A DNA stretch of 64,000 nucleotides from Bulleidia extructa W1219 (GTDB taxonomy: Bacteria; Bacillota_I; Bacilli_A; Erysipelotrichales; Erysipelotrichaceae), in NCBI RefSeq assembly GCF_000177375.1, contig NZ_ADFR01000001.1, positions 1 through 64,000 on the forward strand, read 5' to 3'. Made by a program: the position numbers and the translations under genes. The notes beneath the pieces are model-generated. The model saw nothing but the letters and a program-made list of their open reading frames with translations, ran no database searches and was not told the origin of the DNA. This document shows positions 1 through 9,306 of the stretch, piece by piece; positions within the stretch are counted from its first letter, which is position 1, and every line of letters begins with the position of its first letter.

Positions 1-511
1 TTTTATAACACTCTAAAATCAAATCTGTTTCAAAGCCTTGTGGAGTTTGGGCTAACATCAACTCACTTCGGGGATAAGTTTCCAGTACATAGCCATCTTT
101 TACACGTTTGACTGTATCCTTGGACGAAATCGCCAGTAAAGCCGCTTTTTCCGTTTCCAAAGCCCTCTTAATACGTTCAATCAATTCTAAACTCACATAA
201 GGTCTGGCTCCATCATGAATCAAAACATAATCACATAAAGTCCCTTTCAAACCGGAATAGACACTTTCTTGCCTAGTTGCCCCGCCTCTTGCGACCACCA
301 AGCGACCATATTGATCTGACAATTGCTTACTGTAGGGATCCTCCATATCTGTCACCAATACAATTTGTTTACAATCAGGGTCTTGAAGGAAAACTTCCAC
401 CGTTGTTTCAATAATCGTTTTACCAGTGGATAATTTTGCATAAGCTTTATTAAAGCCCAATTTCATTCGTTGCCCCACCCCGGCAGCGACAATGACAGCA
501 CTATACTTCAT
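1..511 (-). CDS. ispD: 2-C-methyl-D-erythritol 4-phosphate cytidylyltransferase, C-terminus cut by window edge
   Basis: IspD transfers CMP from CTP to methylerythritol phosphate in the MEP isoprenoid pathway. The visible 170 residues start MKYSAVIVAAG; the nucleotide-binding loop AAGVGQRM is at residues 9-16 and IHDGARP, the family's conserved Asp-containing motif, follows near residue 100. The reading frame runs off the left edge, so roughly the last quarter of the usual ~230 residues is missing. The ATG at 511 follows a purine-poor leader. The next MEP gene in this window, ispF, lies 60 kb away rather than adjacent as in many Firmicutes. Confidence 0.93.
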   Translation of the reverse strand, partial: MKYSAVIVAAGVGQRMKLGFNKAYAKLSTGKTIIETTVEVFLQDPDCKQIVLVTDMEDPYSKQLSDQYGRLVVARGGATRQESVYSGLKGTLCDYVLIHDGARPYVSLELIERIKRALETEKAALLAISSKDTVKRVKDGYVLETYPRSELMLAQTPQGFETDLILECYK

Positions 512-569
512 ACACACCTCGTTTTTCTTATTAAAACACAAAATGAAAAGGATTCCTATCAAAAATCCT

Positions 570-1067
570 TTAATGCACTATATTTCCTAAAACACCATAG
601 GATACAAGCGACATAATCAATGCCGCCAAACAAACTCCCAGTGTAATGGCCATACTCGCTTTCTTACGATCCATATCCAATAAACCGGCAATCAAAGCCC
701 CCGTCCAAGCTCCTGTTCCAGGTAAAGGAATCCCTACAAACAGAACCAGTCCCCATAAGCCGACTTTCTCTATTTTGGCCTTATTTTTTTCCCCTTTTCG
801 TTCAATGAATTCAGCCAATCGACTCATGTGATGTTTCACCAACCAATGCAAGAGGCTTTCAATCCCCCATAATAGGAATGGTACAGGTACAATATTTCCA
901 AAAACCGCTACAAGGACGGCTTGCCATAATGGAACCTTCAATAAAGAAGCTAAAATTAAACCACCTCTTAACTCAACAATAGGCAATAAGCTCACTAAAA
1001 AAGTGGATAACAAAGGAGATACAAATTTTCCTATATTTTCTGCCCACCACACCACAAAAGATTCCAT
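570..1067 (-). CDS. Small multidrug export family membrane protein (COG2426-like)
   Basis: A 165-residue integral membrane protein with about four hydrophobic segments. Two signature stretches of the Sm_multidrug_ex family are visible: LLPIVELRGGLILA near residues 28-41 and PLPGTGAWTGALIAG near residues 114-128. The family is annotated as small multidrug exporters, but substrates are mostly untested. The ATG at 1067 is preceded by GGAGGTAG, a good ribosome site. It lies 58 bases before ispD in the same direction and could be cotranscribed with it. Family assignment is firm; transport function is inference. Confidence 0.8.
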   Translation of the reverse strand: MESFVVWWAENIGKFVSPLLSTFLVSLLPIVELRGGLILASLLKVPLWQAVLVAVFGNIVPVPFLLWGIESLLHWLVKHHMSRLAEFIERKGEKNKAKIEKVGLWGLVLFVGIPLPGTGAWTGALIAGLLDMDRKKASMAITLGVCLAALIMSLVSYGVLGNIVH

Positions 1068-1122
1068 AGCTACCTCCGTGTCACAAGAATACCAAGGCTT
1101 TTAAAAAAATTCAAGAAAGTTA

Positions 1123-1151
1123 TTGACATCGAATAATCGCATTGGTATTAT
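1123..1151 (+). promoter_or_regulatory. Sigma-A promoter of the tRNA-Ile/tRNA-Ala pair
   Basis: Consensus -35 TTGACA at 1123-1128, exactly 17 bases, then -10 TATTAT at 1146-1151. The tRNA-Ile begins 20 bases downstream, so the primary transcript would have a leader of about 12 bases. Confidence 0.85.
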
Positions 1152-1170
1152 AGATGAGCATTCAATGAAT

Positions 1171-1244
<74 letters not shown>

Positions 1245-1270
1245 CTACTTGATTCATTGACGTTAGATAT

Positions 1271-1343
1271 GGGGTTTTAGCTCAGCTGGGAGAGCACCTG
1301 CTTTGCAAGCAGGGGGTCAGGAGTTCGATCCTCCTAAGCTCCA
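1271..1343 (+). tRNA. tRNA-Ala (TGC)
   Basis: A 73-base cloverleaf. The acceptor GGGGTTT pairs with AAGCTCC, with one G-U pair, and the discriminator is A. The anticodon TGC lies at 1304-1306 in the loop TTTGCAA. It follows tRNA-Ile by 26 bases and is evidently cotranscribed with it. CCA is not encoded. Confidence 0.97.
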
Positions 1344-1353
1344 CTTTACCGAG

Positions 1354-1377
1354 TACCGTTATCAGACGGTATTTTTT
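1354..1377 (+). terminator. Terminator of the tRNA operon
   Basis: Inverted repeat TACCGT (1354-1359) / ACGGTA (1366-1371) followed by six T, ten bases after tRNA-Ala. Confidence 0.75.
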
Positions 1378-1403
1378 ATATTCTGAGAAGAAATGCATAA
1401 AAT

Positions 1404-1886
1404 CTATTTTCTATAATCAATTATTCCATGACTTGGCTCACTTTTTTCTATTTCTAATAAATGACGTTTCATATCCTCTCCATAAAAATAACCGCCCAAA
1501 GAACCATTTTTTGAAATCACCCGATGACAAGGAACCACAATTATAAAAGGATTTTGATGAATGGCTTGTCCTACTGCTCGGCAAGCTTTTTCTTTTCCCA
1601 CCATGCTGGCAATCTCTTGATAACTTCTTGTTTCACCATACGGTATTTTCAACAAAGCTTTCCAACAAGCTATCTGAAAATCCGTTCCTTTCATCTGAAG
1701 TTTTACATCAAAGTATTTTCTTTCCCCTTCCCAATATTCCTTTAATTGAGACTCCAGTTTTTGTACAACAGGTGAACCGGCTTTCTTTCCTTTTTGTTCT
1801 GTTCGATAGATGCCATCAATTTCTTCGCCTTCGTAACAAACTCGAAAATGATATCCATGAACTGTAATCGTTTCTTCTTTCATCAT
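1404..1886 (-). CDS. ogt: Methylated-DNA-[protein]-cysteine S-methyltransferase
   Basis: Repairs O6-alkylguanine by irreversible transfer of the alkyl group to its own cysteine. The active-site motif PCHRVI places the acceptor at Cys120; the downstream GGYFYGE corresponds to the family's substrate loop. At 160 residues it is a typical single-domain Ogt without an Ada regulatory part. The ATG at 1886 and a second ATG directly after it follow AAGGTAG. It is convergent with the tRNA operon and lies downstream of a glycosyltransferase from which a terminator separates it. Confidence 0.93.
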   Translation of the reverse strand: MMKEETITVHGYHFRVCYEGEEIDGIYRTEQKGKKAGSPVVQKLESQLKEYWEGERKYFDVKLQMKGTDFQIACWKALLKIPYGETRSYQEIASMVGKEKACRAVGQAIHQNPFIIVVPCHRVISKNGSLGGYFYGEDMKRHLLEIEKSEPSHGIIDYRK

Positions 1887-1896
1887 ACTACCTTAA

Positions 1897-1926
1897 CACA
1901 AAACAAGTGAGTTTCGACTCACTTGT
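1897..1926 (-). terminator. Terminator of the glycosyltransferase gene, embedded in its stop codon
   Basis: Ten-base perfect stem at 1903-1912 / 1917-1926 with loop TTCG (plus strand). On the minus strand it is followed by TTTTGTGTT. The stop codon TGA (1919-1921) lies within the first arm. Confidence 0.7.
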
Positions 1927-3205
1927 TTTTCTTTTGTAATTCCTCAGTCGAGAAATGTTGAATCGGTGTCCATTCTACCTTCTTAAAAATGGCCACAATA
2001 GAAATCGGAATATAAGATAACAAATACACCGGAAATAATAGACAAGCCCCTAGTTTTTCCACTTTTGTGGCCGGAATTCGTTTCCATTCCTGTACCGTCG
2101 TCACAAAAGCCATTAAAGTCAAGCCGATCCAAGAACCACCAATCAATTTAATCAAATACCATAACATCTCATTTTGAAATACAATGGCCACATAATAAGG
2201 CATCACTGAAGAAGATACCAAAACCCACAAAGCCAAAATAATCAAAGCTACTGTCAATAAAGAAGAAGGTAATACCGTCATTAAGATATCATAAAAAGCC
2301 AAACGACGGTTTTTCCCCTTGACCACTCCACTAGCTAATGGGCCAAGATAACGACCATCAATTTGATAAAATCCCTTAGCCCAGCGGAGGCGCTGACGCC
2401 AAGCTTGTTTCCAAGTAGCCGGTTGTTCATCGTATAAAATAGCTGTATCACAATAGCCGATATGAAACCCTTGTAGCGTACTGGCCACCGAAAATTGAAT
2501 ATCTTCTGTCAATAAATAATAAGGCCAACCTTCGTTAATATCCATCAATTTTGTGGAAACCACAAAACCCGTTCCTGAAATCATGCACTGAGCTCCCAGC
2601 ATCATACGAGCATAATTCAAGTGACGAGCTTCGTGCATAAACCATAATGAGTACGCTGCTGTTAACCAGTTTTGCCCAAAATTTTTAGAATTTCGATAAG
2701 TTGTAAGAGCATCATACTTTCCCGTATCAAAAGTCTTATTCATTTCCTTTAGAAATTGTGCATCTACAATATTATCCGCATCAAAAACCACAACCGCCTC
2801 ATAATAGCCTTGCCCTTTTAAAGCGATGACTTGATGATACATTTCATTTAAAGCATAGCCCTTTCCCTTTTTCTCATCATTAAACCGTTCAAACGCATAG
2901 GCTCCATGATCTCTTGCTACTTGGGCTGTATCATCGGTACAATTATCTGCTGTCACATAAATATCATATTTATCCCTTGGATAATCCTGATTGGTCAAAC
3001 TATCCAACAACTCCCCAATCACATTTCTTTCATTACGAGCTGAAATAAACACGGCATAACGATGAAGTCTTTTCGCCTCCGGCATCACCGGAACTTTATA
3101 CTTAAAAATGCTGTAAATAATATAGAAAAATTGATATAGATACGCTACTGTCATTACCACAAAGATCACATCTGTAAATAACTCAAATTGGTCTAGAAAA
3201 CGCAT
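1919..3205 (-). CDS. Membrane glycosyltransferase, family 2 (processive type)
   Basis: A 428-residue GT-A enzyme. A transmembrane helix at about residues 10-32 is followed by a catalytic domain with FISARNERNVIGELLDSL, the nucleotide-binding DNCTDDTA, the metal-binding FDADN and the QRLRWAKG motif typical of processive GT2 enzymes such as NodC, IcaA or BcsA. Several transmembrane segments fill the last 130 residues. It would polymerise or transfer a sugar at the inner membrane face; the sugar cannot be read from sequence. There are no polysaccharide export or deacetylase genes beside it, so it acts alone or with distant partners. The ATG at 3205 follows GAGGAGG. Confidence 0.85.
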   Translation of the reverse strand: MRFLDQFELFTDVIFVVMTVAYLYQFFYIIYSIFKYKVPVMPEAKRLHRYAVFISARNERNVIGELLDSLTNQDYPRDKYDIYVTADNCTDDTAQVARDHGAYAFERFNDEKKGKGYALNEMYHQVIALKGQGYYEAVVVFDADNIVDAQFLKEMNKTFDTGKYDALTTYRNSKNFGQNWLTAAYSLWFMHEARHLNYARMMLGAQCMISGTGFVVSTKLMDINEGWPYYLLTEDIQFSVASTLQGFHIGYCDTAILYDEQPATWKQAWRQRLRWAKGFYQIDGRYLGPLASGVVKGKNRRLAFYDILMTVLPSSLLTVALIILALWVLVSSSVMPYYVAIVFQNEMLWYLIKLIGGSWIGLTLMAFVTTVQEWKRIPATKVEKLGACLLFPVYLLSYIPISIVAIFKKVEWTPIQHFSTEELQKKNK

Positions 3206-3394
3206 AGAACCTCCTCATAGACGGTATTTGTCCTTTTAATCTTACCCATTTATTTGCTTTTCGCAAGTCCTTTAAAGTACTCAGGTAAACCCTCTTAGTA
3301 TCAAAACATACGATCAATACAAGCCGATGTTAACTCAATCCCCTATTTCTTATTTTTTTCTTAATTTTTCTAAGCTTTGATGGAGATGATTCTT

Positions 3395-5212
3395 TTATGA
3401 CAAACTCTCTTGAATCAACATTTCTTTAAATTGACGCGTATATAAGTTAAAGTAATACCCTTTTTGTTCCATAAGTTCCTTATGTTTACCTTGTTCAATG
3501 ATTTTACCATCTTTAAATACTAAAATAATATCCGCATCCACAACAGTAGATAAACGATGGGCAATCACAAAAGATGTACGCCCTTGAATGACGGTTGCCA
3601 CTGCATCTTGAATCTTCTTTTCTGTCAATGTATCAATCGAAGCTGTTGCTTCATCTAAAACCAATAAAGAAGGATTAGAAATGATCGCTCTTGCAAAGGA
3701 AATCAATTGTTTCTCACCCGTAGAAAGGCTTCCTCCTCCTTCACCTAAAACAGAATCCAAACCATCTTCTAATTTCAAAACCACTTCATCTGCTTCCACT
3801 AATTGTAAAGCAGCCCAAATTTCTTCATCTGTCGCATCCGGTTTTCCATAACGCATATTCTCGCGAACGGTTCCCGAAAATAATTGTGGCGTTTGAAGCA
3901 CATATCCAATATGAGAATGCAACCATAACTGTGAACGATCCCGTGCATCTTTTCCATCAATCAAAATGCGCCCTCGTGTCGGTTCATAAAAGCGACAAAC
4001 TAAATTCACCAAAGTAGATTTTCCGGCTCCTGTTTCTCCTACAATGGCGACATTGGTACCATGGGGAATATCCAAATTAAACTGTTCTAAAACCAGTTCG
4101 TCTCCATCCGGATATTGAAAATCCACATTTTCAAACCGAATATCACCTTTCAATTCTTCCCAATTTTCTTTCTTAGGATGAAAAGTGTCTCCATATATTT
4201 CAATCACTTCCGGTCGATCAATCACATCCGACTTGGTACTCATCATCTTGTCAAAACGTTCAATATTCACCTGTGTGCTGATAACACCGGAAAGCTCTTC
4301 AATCAAATATTGAATCGGATCCATCAAGTTTAAAGCATACGTCATAAAAACAGAAAGTGTCCCTAATTCAAAGATCCCTTCCAATGTTAAATGGCCACCT
4401 TGCCAAAGAATGATGGCTAAAGCCACTGAGCCAAGTAAACTCAAAATAGCATTAAAGCTGCTGGAATAACGAGCTGTACGGATGGATTCACGATGCATCT
4501 TGTCAATATCTCTTTGAAAATCTTCTCCCATTTTTTCTTCAATGACCATCGTTTTAATGGATTTAGCTCCGGTGATTCCTTCATTCAAATCAGAAGTGAT
4601 GATTGAGTTTAATTCCCGGACGCGTTGATTTTGAAGCAGTAATTTCTTTTGAAAGAAGATGATGGTCATGACCGCAATAGGAACTAATACAATCACCCAA
4701 AGAGCCAGTTTTGCATTCAACAACACCATATTTACCAACACAAATAAAATATAGGTGAATTGCCAAATAATATCCATAAAGACCCAAGACATCATCTCGC
4801 CCACACGACCGGTATCTGAAATCACACGGGAATGAATGTAACCAACATTATTCTGATTAAAATAAGAAAAGGATAAATTTTGTAAATGATAAAATCCCGC
4901 ATTTCTTAAATCCCGATTCACTTCCATTTCCATTTTGGCCGCCAAAAAAGTTGAATGACGATCCGACACTACTCTCATCAACATACAGGCCATGTACAAC
5001 AAAACAAAGAAGATAATCGTATCCATGGTCTTTAAAGCCACAAAATGATTGATCGCATAGCGGTTGAATAAAGGAAATATTGAGTCTGCGATAGAAGAAA
5101 CGCTTCCCAAAACAGCCATTACCAGCAACCTTTTTCGATATCGACGGATATAAGGCCAAATGCGAGGAATGCCAAAATACTTTAAATGTGGTGTTTTTGT
5201 TTGTTCACTCAT
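3395..5212 (-). CDS. ABC exporter half-transporter, subunit with the canonical Walker B glutamate
   Basis: A 605-residue type IV ABC exporter half: six transmembrane helices (residues ~25-310) and a nucleotide-binding domain. Walker A GETGAGKST is at 392-400, Walker B ends LVLDE with catalytic Glu521, and the H-loop is IAHRLST. The signature is LSTGEK (496-501) instead of LSGGQ. The upstream partner has the opposite pattern, normal signature and Asp for Glu. That is the arrangement of heterodimeric exporters such as BmrCD, LmrCD and TM287/288, with one active and one degenerate ATP site. The stop of the partner and this ATG are nine bases apart. Substrates are probably hydrophobic drugs or lipids, unproven. 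Confidence 0.9.
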   Translation of the reverse strand: MSEQTKTPHLKYFGIPRIWPYIRRYRKRLLVMAVLGSVSSIADSIFPLFNRYAINHFVALKTMDTIIFFVLLYMACMLMRVVSDRHSTFLAAKMEMEVNRDLRNAGFYHLQNLSFSYFNQNNVGYIHSRVISDTGRVGEMMSWVFMDIIWQFTYILFVLVNMVLLNAKLALWVIVLVPIAVMTIIFFQKKLLLQNQRVRELNSIITSDLNEGITGAKSIKTMVIEEKMGEDFQRDIDKMHRESIRTARYSSSFNAILSLLGSVALAIILWQGGHLTLEGIFELGTLSVFMTYALNLMDPIQYLIEELSGVISTQVNIERFDKMMSTKSDVIDRPEVIEIYGDTFHPKKENWEELKGDIRFENVDFQYPDGDELVLEQFNLDIPHGTNVAIVGETGAGKSTLVNLVCRFYEPTRGRILIDGKDARDRSQLWLHSHIGYVLQTPQLFSGTVRENMRYGKPDATDEEIWAALQLVEADEVVLKLEDGLDSVLGEGGGSLSTGEKQLISFARAIISNPSLLVLDEATASIDTLTEKKIQDAVATVIQGRTSFVIAHRLSTVVDADIILVFKDGKIIEQGKHKELMEQKGYYFNLYTRQFKEMLIQESLS

Positions 5213-5221
5213 ATAGCTCCC

Positions 5222-7027
5222 CTATTCTGCTTGTCGTGATTGCAAATCATAAATATGACGATACATCCCTTCCTGTTTCAGAAGTTCTTCGTGAGTTCCT
5301 TTTTGGATGATCTTTCCTTTATCCAAAACAACAATCTGATCTGCCTTCATCAACGTTGAAATTCGATGGGTGATCAAGATGATTGTGCTATCTTTTAGGT
5401 TTTCATAGATAGCTTTTCGAATCTTGTCATCGGTTTCCGCATCAACGGCTGATAAAGAGTCATCAAACACCATGATTGGTGCTTTTCGTATCAACATTTG
5501 AGCAATCGCCGTTCTTTGTTTCTGACCGCCGGAAAGAGTTACCCCTCTTTCTCCGACATGTGTTTCATATCCTTGGCTAAAATGATGAATCGCTTCCTCT
5601 AAAGCTGCCATACGAGCCGCTGTTTCCACCTCCGATTGATCCGCTTCTTGTTTTGCAATACGGATATTTTCTTTCAAAGAACGTGAAAACAAATACGGTT
5701 CTTGCAACACCATCCCAATATTCTTCCTTAGCCAATGAGCTTGAATCTGTTTGACATCAACCTCTCCAATTTTAATGGATCCTTTTCCATCTTCTAGAGT
5801 ATATAAACGATTTAGCAGGTACATAAGAGTGGATTTACCCGAACCGGTAGCCCCTAAAATACCAACGGTAGTCCCCGCTTTGATATCTAAATGAATGTTT
5901 TCCAATACCCAAGGCAACTCTTTTCCATAGCGGAAAGATACATGGTTAAAATGGATATCTTGTTTCATATCTACTTCTTTAGCGTCCGGTTCATCTTGTT
6001 CTTCTTCTGAATTCATAATATAAGCCAAACGTTCTATGGATACACCGGCCTTTGACATATTCGAAATCACTCTTCCCAAAGAGCGAATAGGCCATTCCAA
6101 CATAATGTTATACGCTACAAAAGCAATATAAGAACCGGCACTCATCCACCCTTGCACCACAAAATAAGCCCCTACCGTCATCACCGTTAACTTTTGAAAA
6201 AGGGCCAATAAATCCATGCTTGCCCAGAATTTTGAAATTTCTCTAATAATCCCAATCCAAAGTCCTGTATAGAATGTATTTTGTTTCTCAAAACGTTCTT
6301 TTTCATAAATTTCTCGCCCAAAAGCTCTAACCACTCGAACTCCTGTTAAATTTTCTTGAACAATACTGGATAAAACCCCTTCTTCTTCATCCGCTTTTTT
6401 AAACTGCGTCTGAAAGTTCTGACTAAATTTGACACCTAAGCCGATAATCAATGGTGAAAATGCGAATGCAATAAGCGTTAATACTCCATTTTCTTGCACC
6501 ATAAAAAAGGAAATCGTACAGACAAAAATCAAGATACGCACCAGCGCCAATAATTGTTGTGTTAAGAAATTACGAATCGTATCCACATCTGAAGTAGCCC
6601 TTTGAATAATATCTCCTGTATGATTCATCCCGTGCCAAGCATAGGGTAGGGATAAAATATGATTGTATAAATCATGACGCATTGTACAGACCAACGTCTC
6701 AGAACCTTTTTGATTATTGATTTGTGATAAATAGCGAAAAATCATCGCTAAAACAGCTATCAAAACCATCAATAAGGCAACCAAAAAAAGGTTTCTTTGA
6801 AGATAGGATATGCCCCCGAATTTTCCTATGATTCCCTTTATAAAAGCCGGTAATTTTGACTCGTTTTGATCCAATATCGCATCTACTGTATATCCAATAA
6901 TTTTTGGATTAATCAGTTGCAAGGCCGTCACAAAGAAAGAGAAAACAATGGATAGAATAAAATAACGTTTAGCACCTCGAACAAAATGTAACAATAACGA
7001 AGTCTTTGATGAAAATTTTTTCTTCAT
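5222..7027 (-). CDS. ABC exporter half-transporter, subunit with the degenerate Walker B
   Basis: First gene of the two-subunit exporter. The transmembrane domain covers residues ~15-330. Numbering from the upstream ATG at 7045, Walker A GATGSGKST is at 398-406, the signature LSGGQ at 504-508 is canonical, and Walker B ends VFDD: Asp529 replaces the catalytic Glu. Paired with the next gene this makes one competent and one non-hydrolysing ATP site. I prefer the ATG at 7027 because AAAGGAG lies before it. The ATG at 7045 is only seven bases after a TATAAT and has no ribosome site of its own. Confidence 0.9.
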   Translation of the reverse strand: MKKKFSSKTSLLLHFVRGAKRYFILSIVFSFFVTALQLINPKIIGYTVDAILDQNESKLPAFIKGIIGKFGGISYLQRNLFLVALLMVLIAVLAMIFRYLSQINNQKGSETLVCTMRHDLYNHILSLPYAWHGMNHTGDIIQRATSDVDTIRNFLTQQLLALVRILIFVCTISFFMVQENGVLTLIAFAFSPLIIGLGVKFSQNFQTQFKKADEEEGVLSSIVQENLTGVRVVRAFGREIYEKERFEKQNTFYTGLWIGIIREISKFWASMDLLALFQKLTVMTVGAYFVVQGWMSAGSYIAFVAYNIMLEWPIRSLGRVISNMSKAGVSIERLAYIMNSEEEQDEPDAKEVDMKQDIHFNHVSFRYGKELPWVLENIHLDIKAGTTVGILGATGSGKSTLMYLLNRLYTLEDGKGSIKIGEVDVKQIQAHWLRKNIGMVLQEPYLFSRSLKENIRIAKQEADQSEVETAARMAALEEAIHHFSQGYETHVGERGVTLSGGQKQRTAIAQMLIRKAPIMVFDDSLSAVDAETDDKIRKAIYENLKDSTIILITHRISTLMKADQIVVLDKGKIIQKGTHEELLKQEGMYRHIYDLQSRQAE

Positions 7028-7071
7028 TCTCTTCTCCTTTTTCATAATTTACATTATACCTTATTTCAAAG

Positions 7072-7108
7072 AAAAAGAAGAAGCGTTCCTGATTAAAAAG
7101 CTTCTTCT
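7072..7108 (-). terminator. Terminator of the nucleoside kinase gene, overlapping its stop codon
   Basis: Nine-base perfect stem at 7076-7084 / 7100-7108 with a 15-base loop; on the minus strand it is followed by TTTTTC. The stop codon (7107-7109) overlaps the first arm. Confidence 0.7.
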
Positions 7109-8753
7109 AAAACAAAATAGAACCACCAATAAATTCTCGCATGATGGCGTTATTCGGAATCCATTCTTCTTGTGAAACAGACACGAAGTACATCAATAAA
7201 TTCAACAGACGTTTCGCCTCTTTACCCACTTGTTCATCCAGCAGAATTTCCTCTAATAAAGGTTCCACTAAAGGCTTTAATAAAGATAATTCATAAATTG
7301 CTTGAGTATTAAAAAACGCATCAGCACAACTATTGTATGGAAAAATATTCACGTCTTCTCCATGGCGAACGTTGGGCCAACATAACAATGTCTTTCTAGC
7401 ACTATATCCACGTGTTCGATGATCTCGTAGAATTCGCCTTAATAAACGCACATCAGTCGTTGGAATACGTTGTAAAGTATCAATATTCAATTGGGTTAAG
7501 GGACTAATATAGATTTTAAATTTTACCTCATCCGCCACTTGTTCACTCAAAATCGGATTTAGACCATGTATTCCTTCAATGACAATCGGTTGATTCATCG
7601 CTAACTGTTCAAACCGTTGACCAAACACTTTCTTACCTTGAATAAAATCAAAATGAGGAATATCCACTCTCTTACCCGCTAATAAGTCATTCATTTGTTG
7701 ATTAAAGAGTGTTAAATCAACCGCATCCAAAGACTCAAAATCCACTTTCCCATCTGCCCTCGGTTTTAATTCTAAACGATCTACAAAATAATCATCCGTT
7801 CCCAAATATAAAGGTTTTAATCCCAATACCTTTAATTGCAGAATCAGCCGTTTTGCAAAACTGGTTTTTCCCGAAGAGCTAGGTCCGGCAATTAAAATCA
7901 ACTGTTTGTGTTGACTTTGAATCTTCTTAGCAATCTCGGCAATACGCATCTCATGAAGAGCTTCAGACAAAAGAATTAGATCCTTTCCCTCTCCTTTTCT
8001 AAATTTATCATTCAAGTCATACGAGCATTGCGCTCCTAACAACTTTTCCCATTGCGTTTCTTGTGAAAAAGCCTCATATAAAGTCGGTTCTTCTTCAAAA
8101 GCAGGCAATACATCCGGTTCATCCGGTGTTGGATAACGTAATAAAATACCGCTTCGATACAACCGACAAGCAAAGATAGGCAATAAAGACGTATGTACTA
8201 CCAGCGGTTCAAAAAACACATGTTTCTCTCGACCGATTTCACAAGCATAACCCATTTCCAAAATAGGATTGCTTTCCAATAGTACCAACGATTCCTTTAA
8301 TTCATACTCTCTTGCCCATTGGATCAATTCATTTCTTCTCAATCGTCTTTGAAAAATAGGTAAATGGCAATCTTTCATCTTTTTTTCAATCTTTATGATC
8401 GTTTCTTTATTGATTTGATTTGATTTAACTTTTGTAAACACCCCTTTTGAAATAGCGTTGGCAATGACCACTTTGGTTTCATAACCAAGTACCTCATGAA
8501 CCGCATAGCGATATAAAAACGCCAATGATCGCTGTACCATTCGATTCCCAATGGAAGAGCGCATATCCAACAATTCAATTGAACCACCGCTTATTTGATC
8601 CTCCATCAATAAAAACTGATAACCTTCCATAGCCGCTACTAAAGGATAACAACAATTCTTTTGTATTTTTTTGACAAGGTTTCGAATCATTACCGCTTCT
8701 TGAATGTTTAGTTCATAGGTTTGATCGTATGTTTTAATTTTTAATTTTGTCAT
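7107..8753 (-). CDS. Nucleoside (uridine-type) kinase with N-terminal TGS/ThrRS-like region
   Basis: A 548-residue protein. The N-terminal ~250 residues resemble the TGS and editing-like regions of threonyl-tRNA synthetase, and the C-terminal half is a uridine kinase/phosphoribulokinase P-loop domain with AGPSSSGKTSFAKRL (~291-305). Proteins of this architecture are annotated as nucleoside or uridine kinases in Firmicutes and Thermotoga; the role of the N-terminal region is unknown. GTDDYF and VIEGIHGLNP match the kinase core. The ATG at 8753 lies inside the 3' end of msrA (20-base overlap) and follows GAGGGA, so the two genes are probably coupled. Confidence 0.82.
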   Translation of the reverse strand: MTKLKIKTYDQTYELNIQEAVMIRNLVKKIQKNCCYPLVAAMEGYQFLLMEDQISGGSIELLDMRSSIGNRMVQRSLAFLYRYAVHEVLGYETKVVIANAISKGVFTKVKSNQINKETIIKIEKKMKDCHLPIFQRRLRRNELIQWAREYELKESLVLLESNPILEMGYACEIGREKHVFFEPLVVHTSLLPIFACRLYRSGILLRYPTPDEPDVLPAFEEEPTLYEAFSQETQWEKLLGAQCSYDLNDKFRKGEGKDLILLSEALHEMRIAEIAKKIQSQHKQLILIAGPSSSGKTSFAKRLILQLKVLGLKPLYLGTDDYFVDRLELKPRADGKVDFESLDAVDLTLFNQQMNDLLAGKRVDIPHFDFIQGKKVFGQRFEQLAMNQPIVIEGIHGLNPILSEQVADEVKFKIYISPLTQLNIDTLQRIPTTDVRLLRRILRDHRTRGYSARKTLLCWPNVRHGEDVNIFPYNSCADAFFNTQAIYELSLLKPLVEPLLEEILLDEQVGKEAKRLLNLLMYFVSVSQEEWIPNNAIMREFIGGSILF

Positions 8754-9252
8754 GATTCAATCCCTCAATCTTTTGATAAACATGAAAAGGAATATGACAA
8801 TAGCCGGTTGGATTCTTTTCCAAATAACGTTGGTGATACTCTTCAGCCGGATAAAATACTTCCAATTGGTGAATTGACACATAAAACAAATCCCGTTTCT
8901 TCTTTTCCGATTCAAAATATTCTTCAATCACTAAACGATCCTCTTCACTTTCATAATAAACTCCCGCTAAGTACTGATCGCCAATATCATTCCCCTGACC
9001 ATTTTTCTGATCGGCATGAACAAAGAGAAAAAAGGCTTTTAAAATAAGCTTTAAATCCACTTCCTCTGTTTCATACTTCAATTCAACCGCTTCTTTGTAG
9101 CCTGTTAAACCGGTACAAACTTCTTGATAACTTGGACAATCTCCACGCCCATTAACATAACCTACTTTTGTTTCTTTGATTCCTTTTAACAAACGAAAGG
9201 CTTTTTCAACACCCCAGAAACATCCTCCCGCTATTATGATTTTCTTTTTCAT
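8734..9252 (-). CDS. msrA: Peptide methionine-S-sulfoxide reductase MsrA
   Basis: Reduces the S-epimer of methionine sulfoxide in proteins. The catalytic GGCFWG gives Cys11 counted from the start MKKKIIIAGG. An in-frame extension upstream to 9318 exists, but the ATG at 9252 follows AAGAGGA and matches the family's usual start, so I chose it (172 residues). A TATAAT lies just upstream, between this gene and the tex terminator. The end overlaps the start of the nucleoside kinase by 20 bases. No MsrB domain or gene is visible here. Confidence 0.93.
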   Translation of the reverse strand: MKKKIIIAGGCFWGVEKAFRLLKGIKETKVGYVNGRGDCPSYQEVCTGLTGYKEAVELKYETEEVDLKLILKAFFLFVHADQKNGQGNDIGDQYLAGVYYESEEDRLVIEEYFESEKKKRDLFYVSIHQLEVFYPAEEYHQRYLEKNPTGYCHIPFHVYQKIEGLNHDKIKN

Positions 9253-9280
9253 ATCCAATTTCCTCTTACGTTTATTATAA

Positions 9281-9306
9281 AAGAAAAGACCCACATTGTG
9301 AGTCTT
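9281..9306 (-). terminator. Terminator of tex, overlapping its stop codon
   Basis: On the minus strand AAGACTCACA, a short loop, TGGGTCTT and then TTCTTTT. The stop codon of tex (9305-9307) is in the first arm. Confidence 0.65.
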
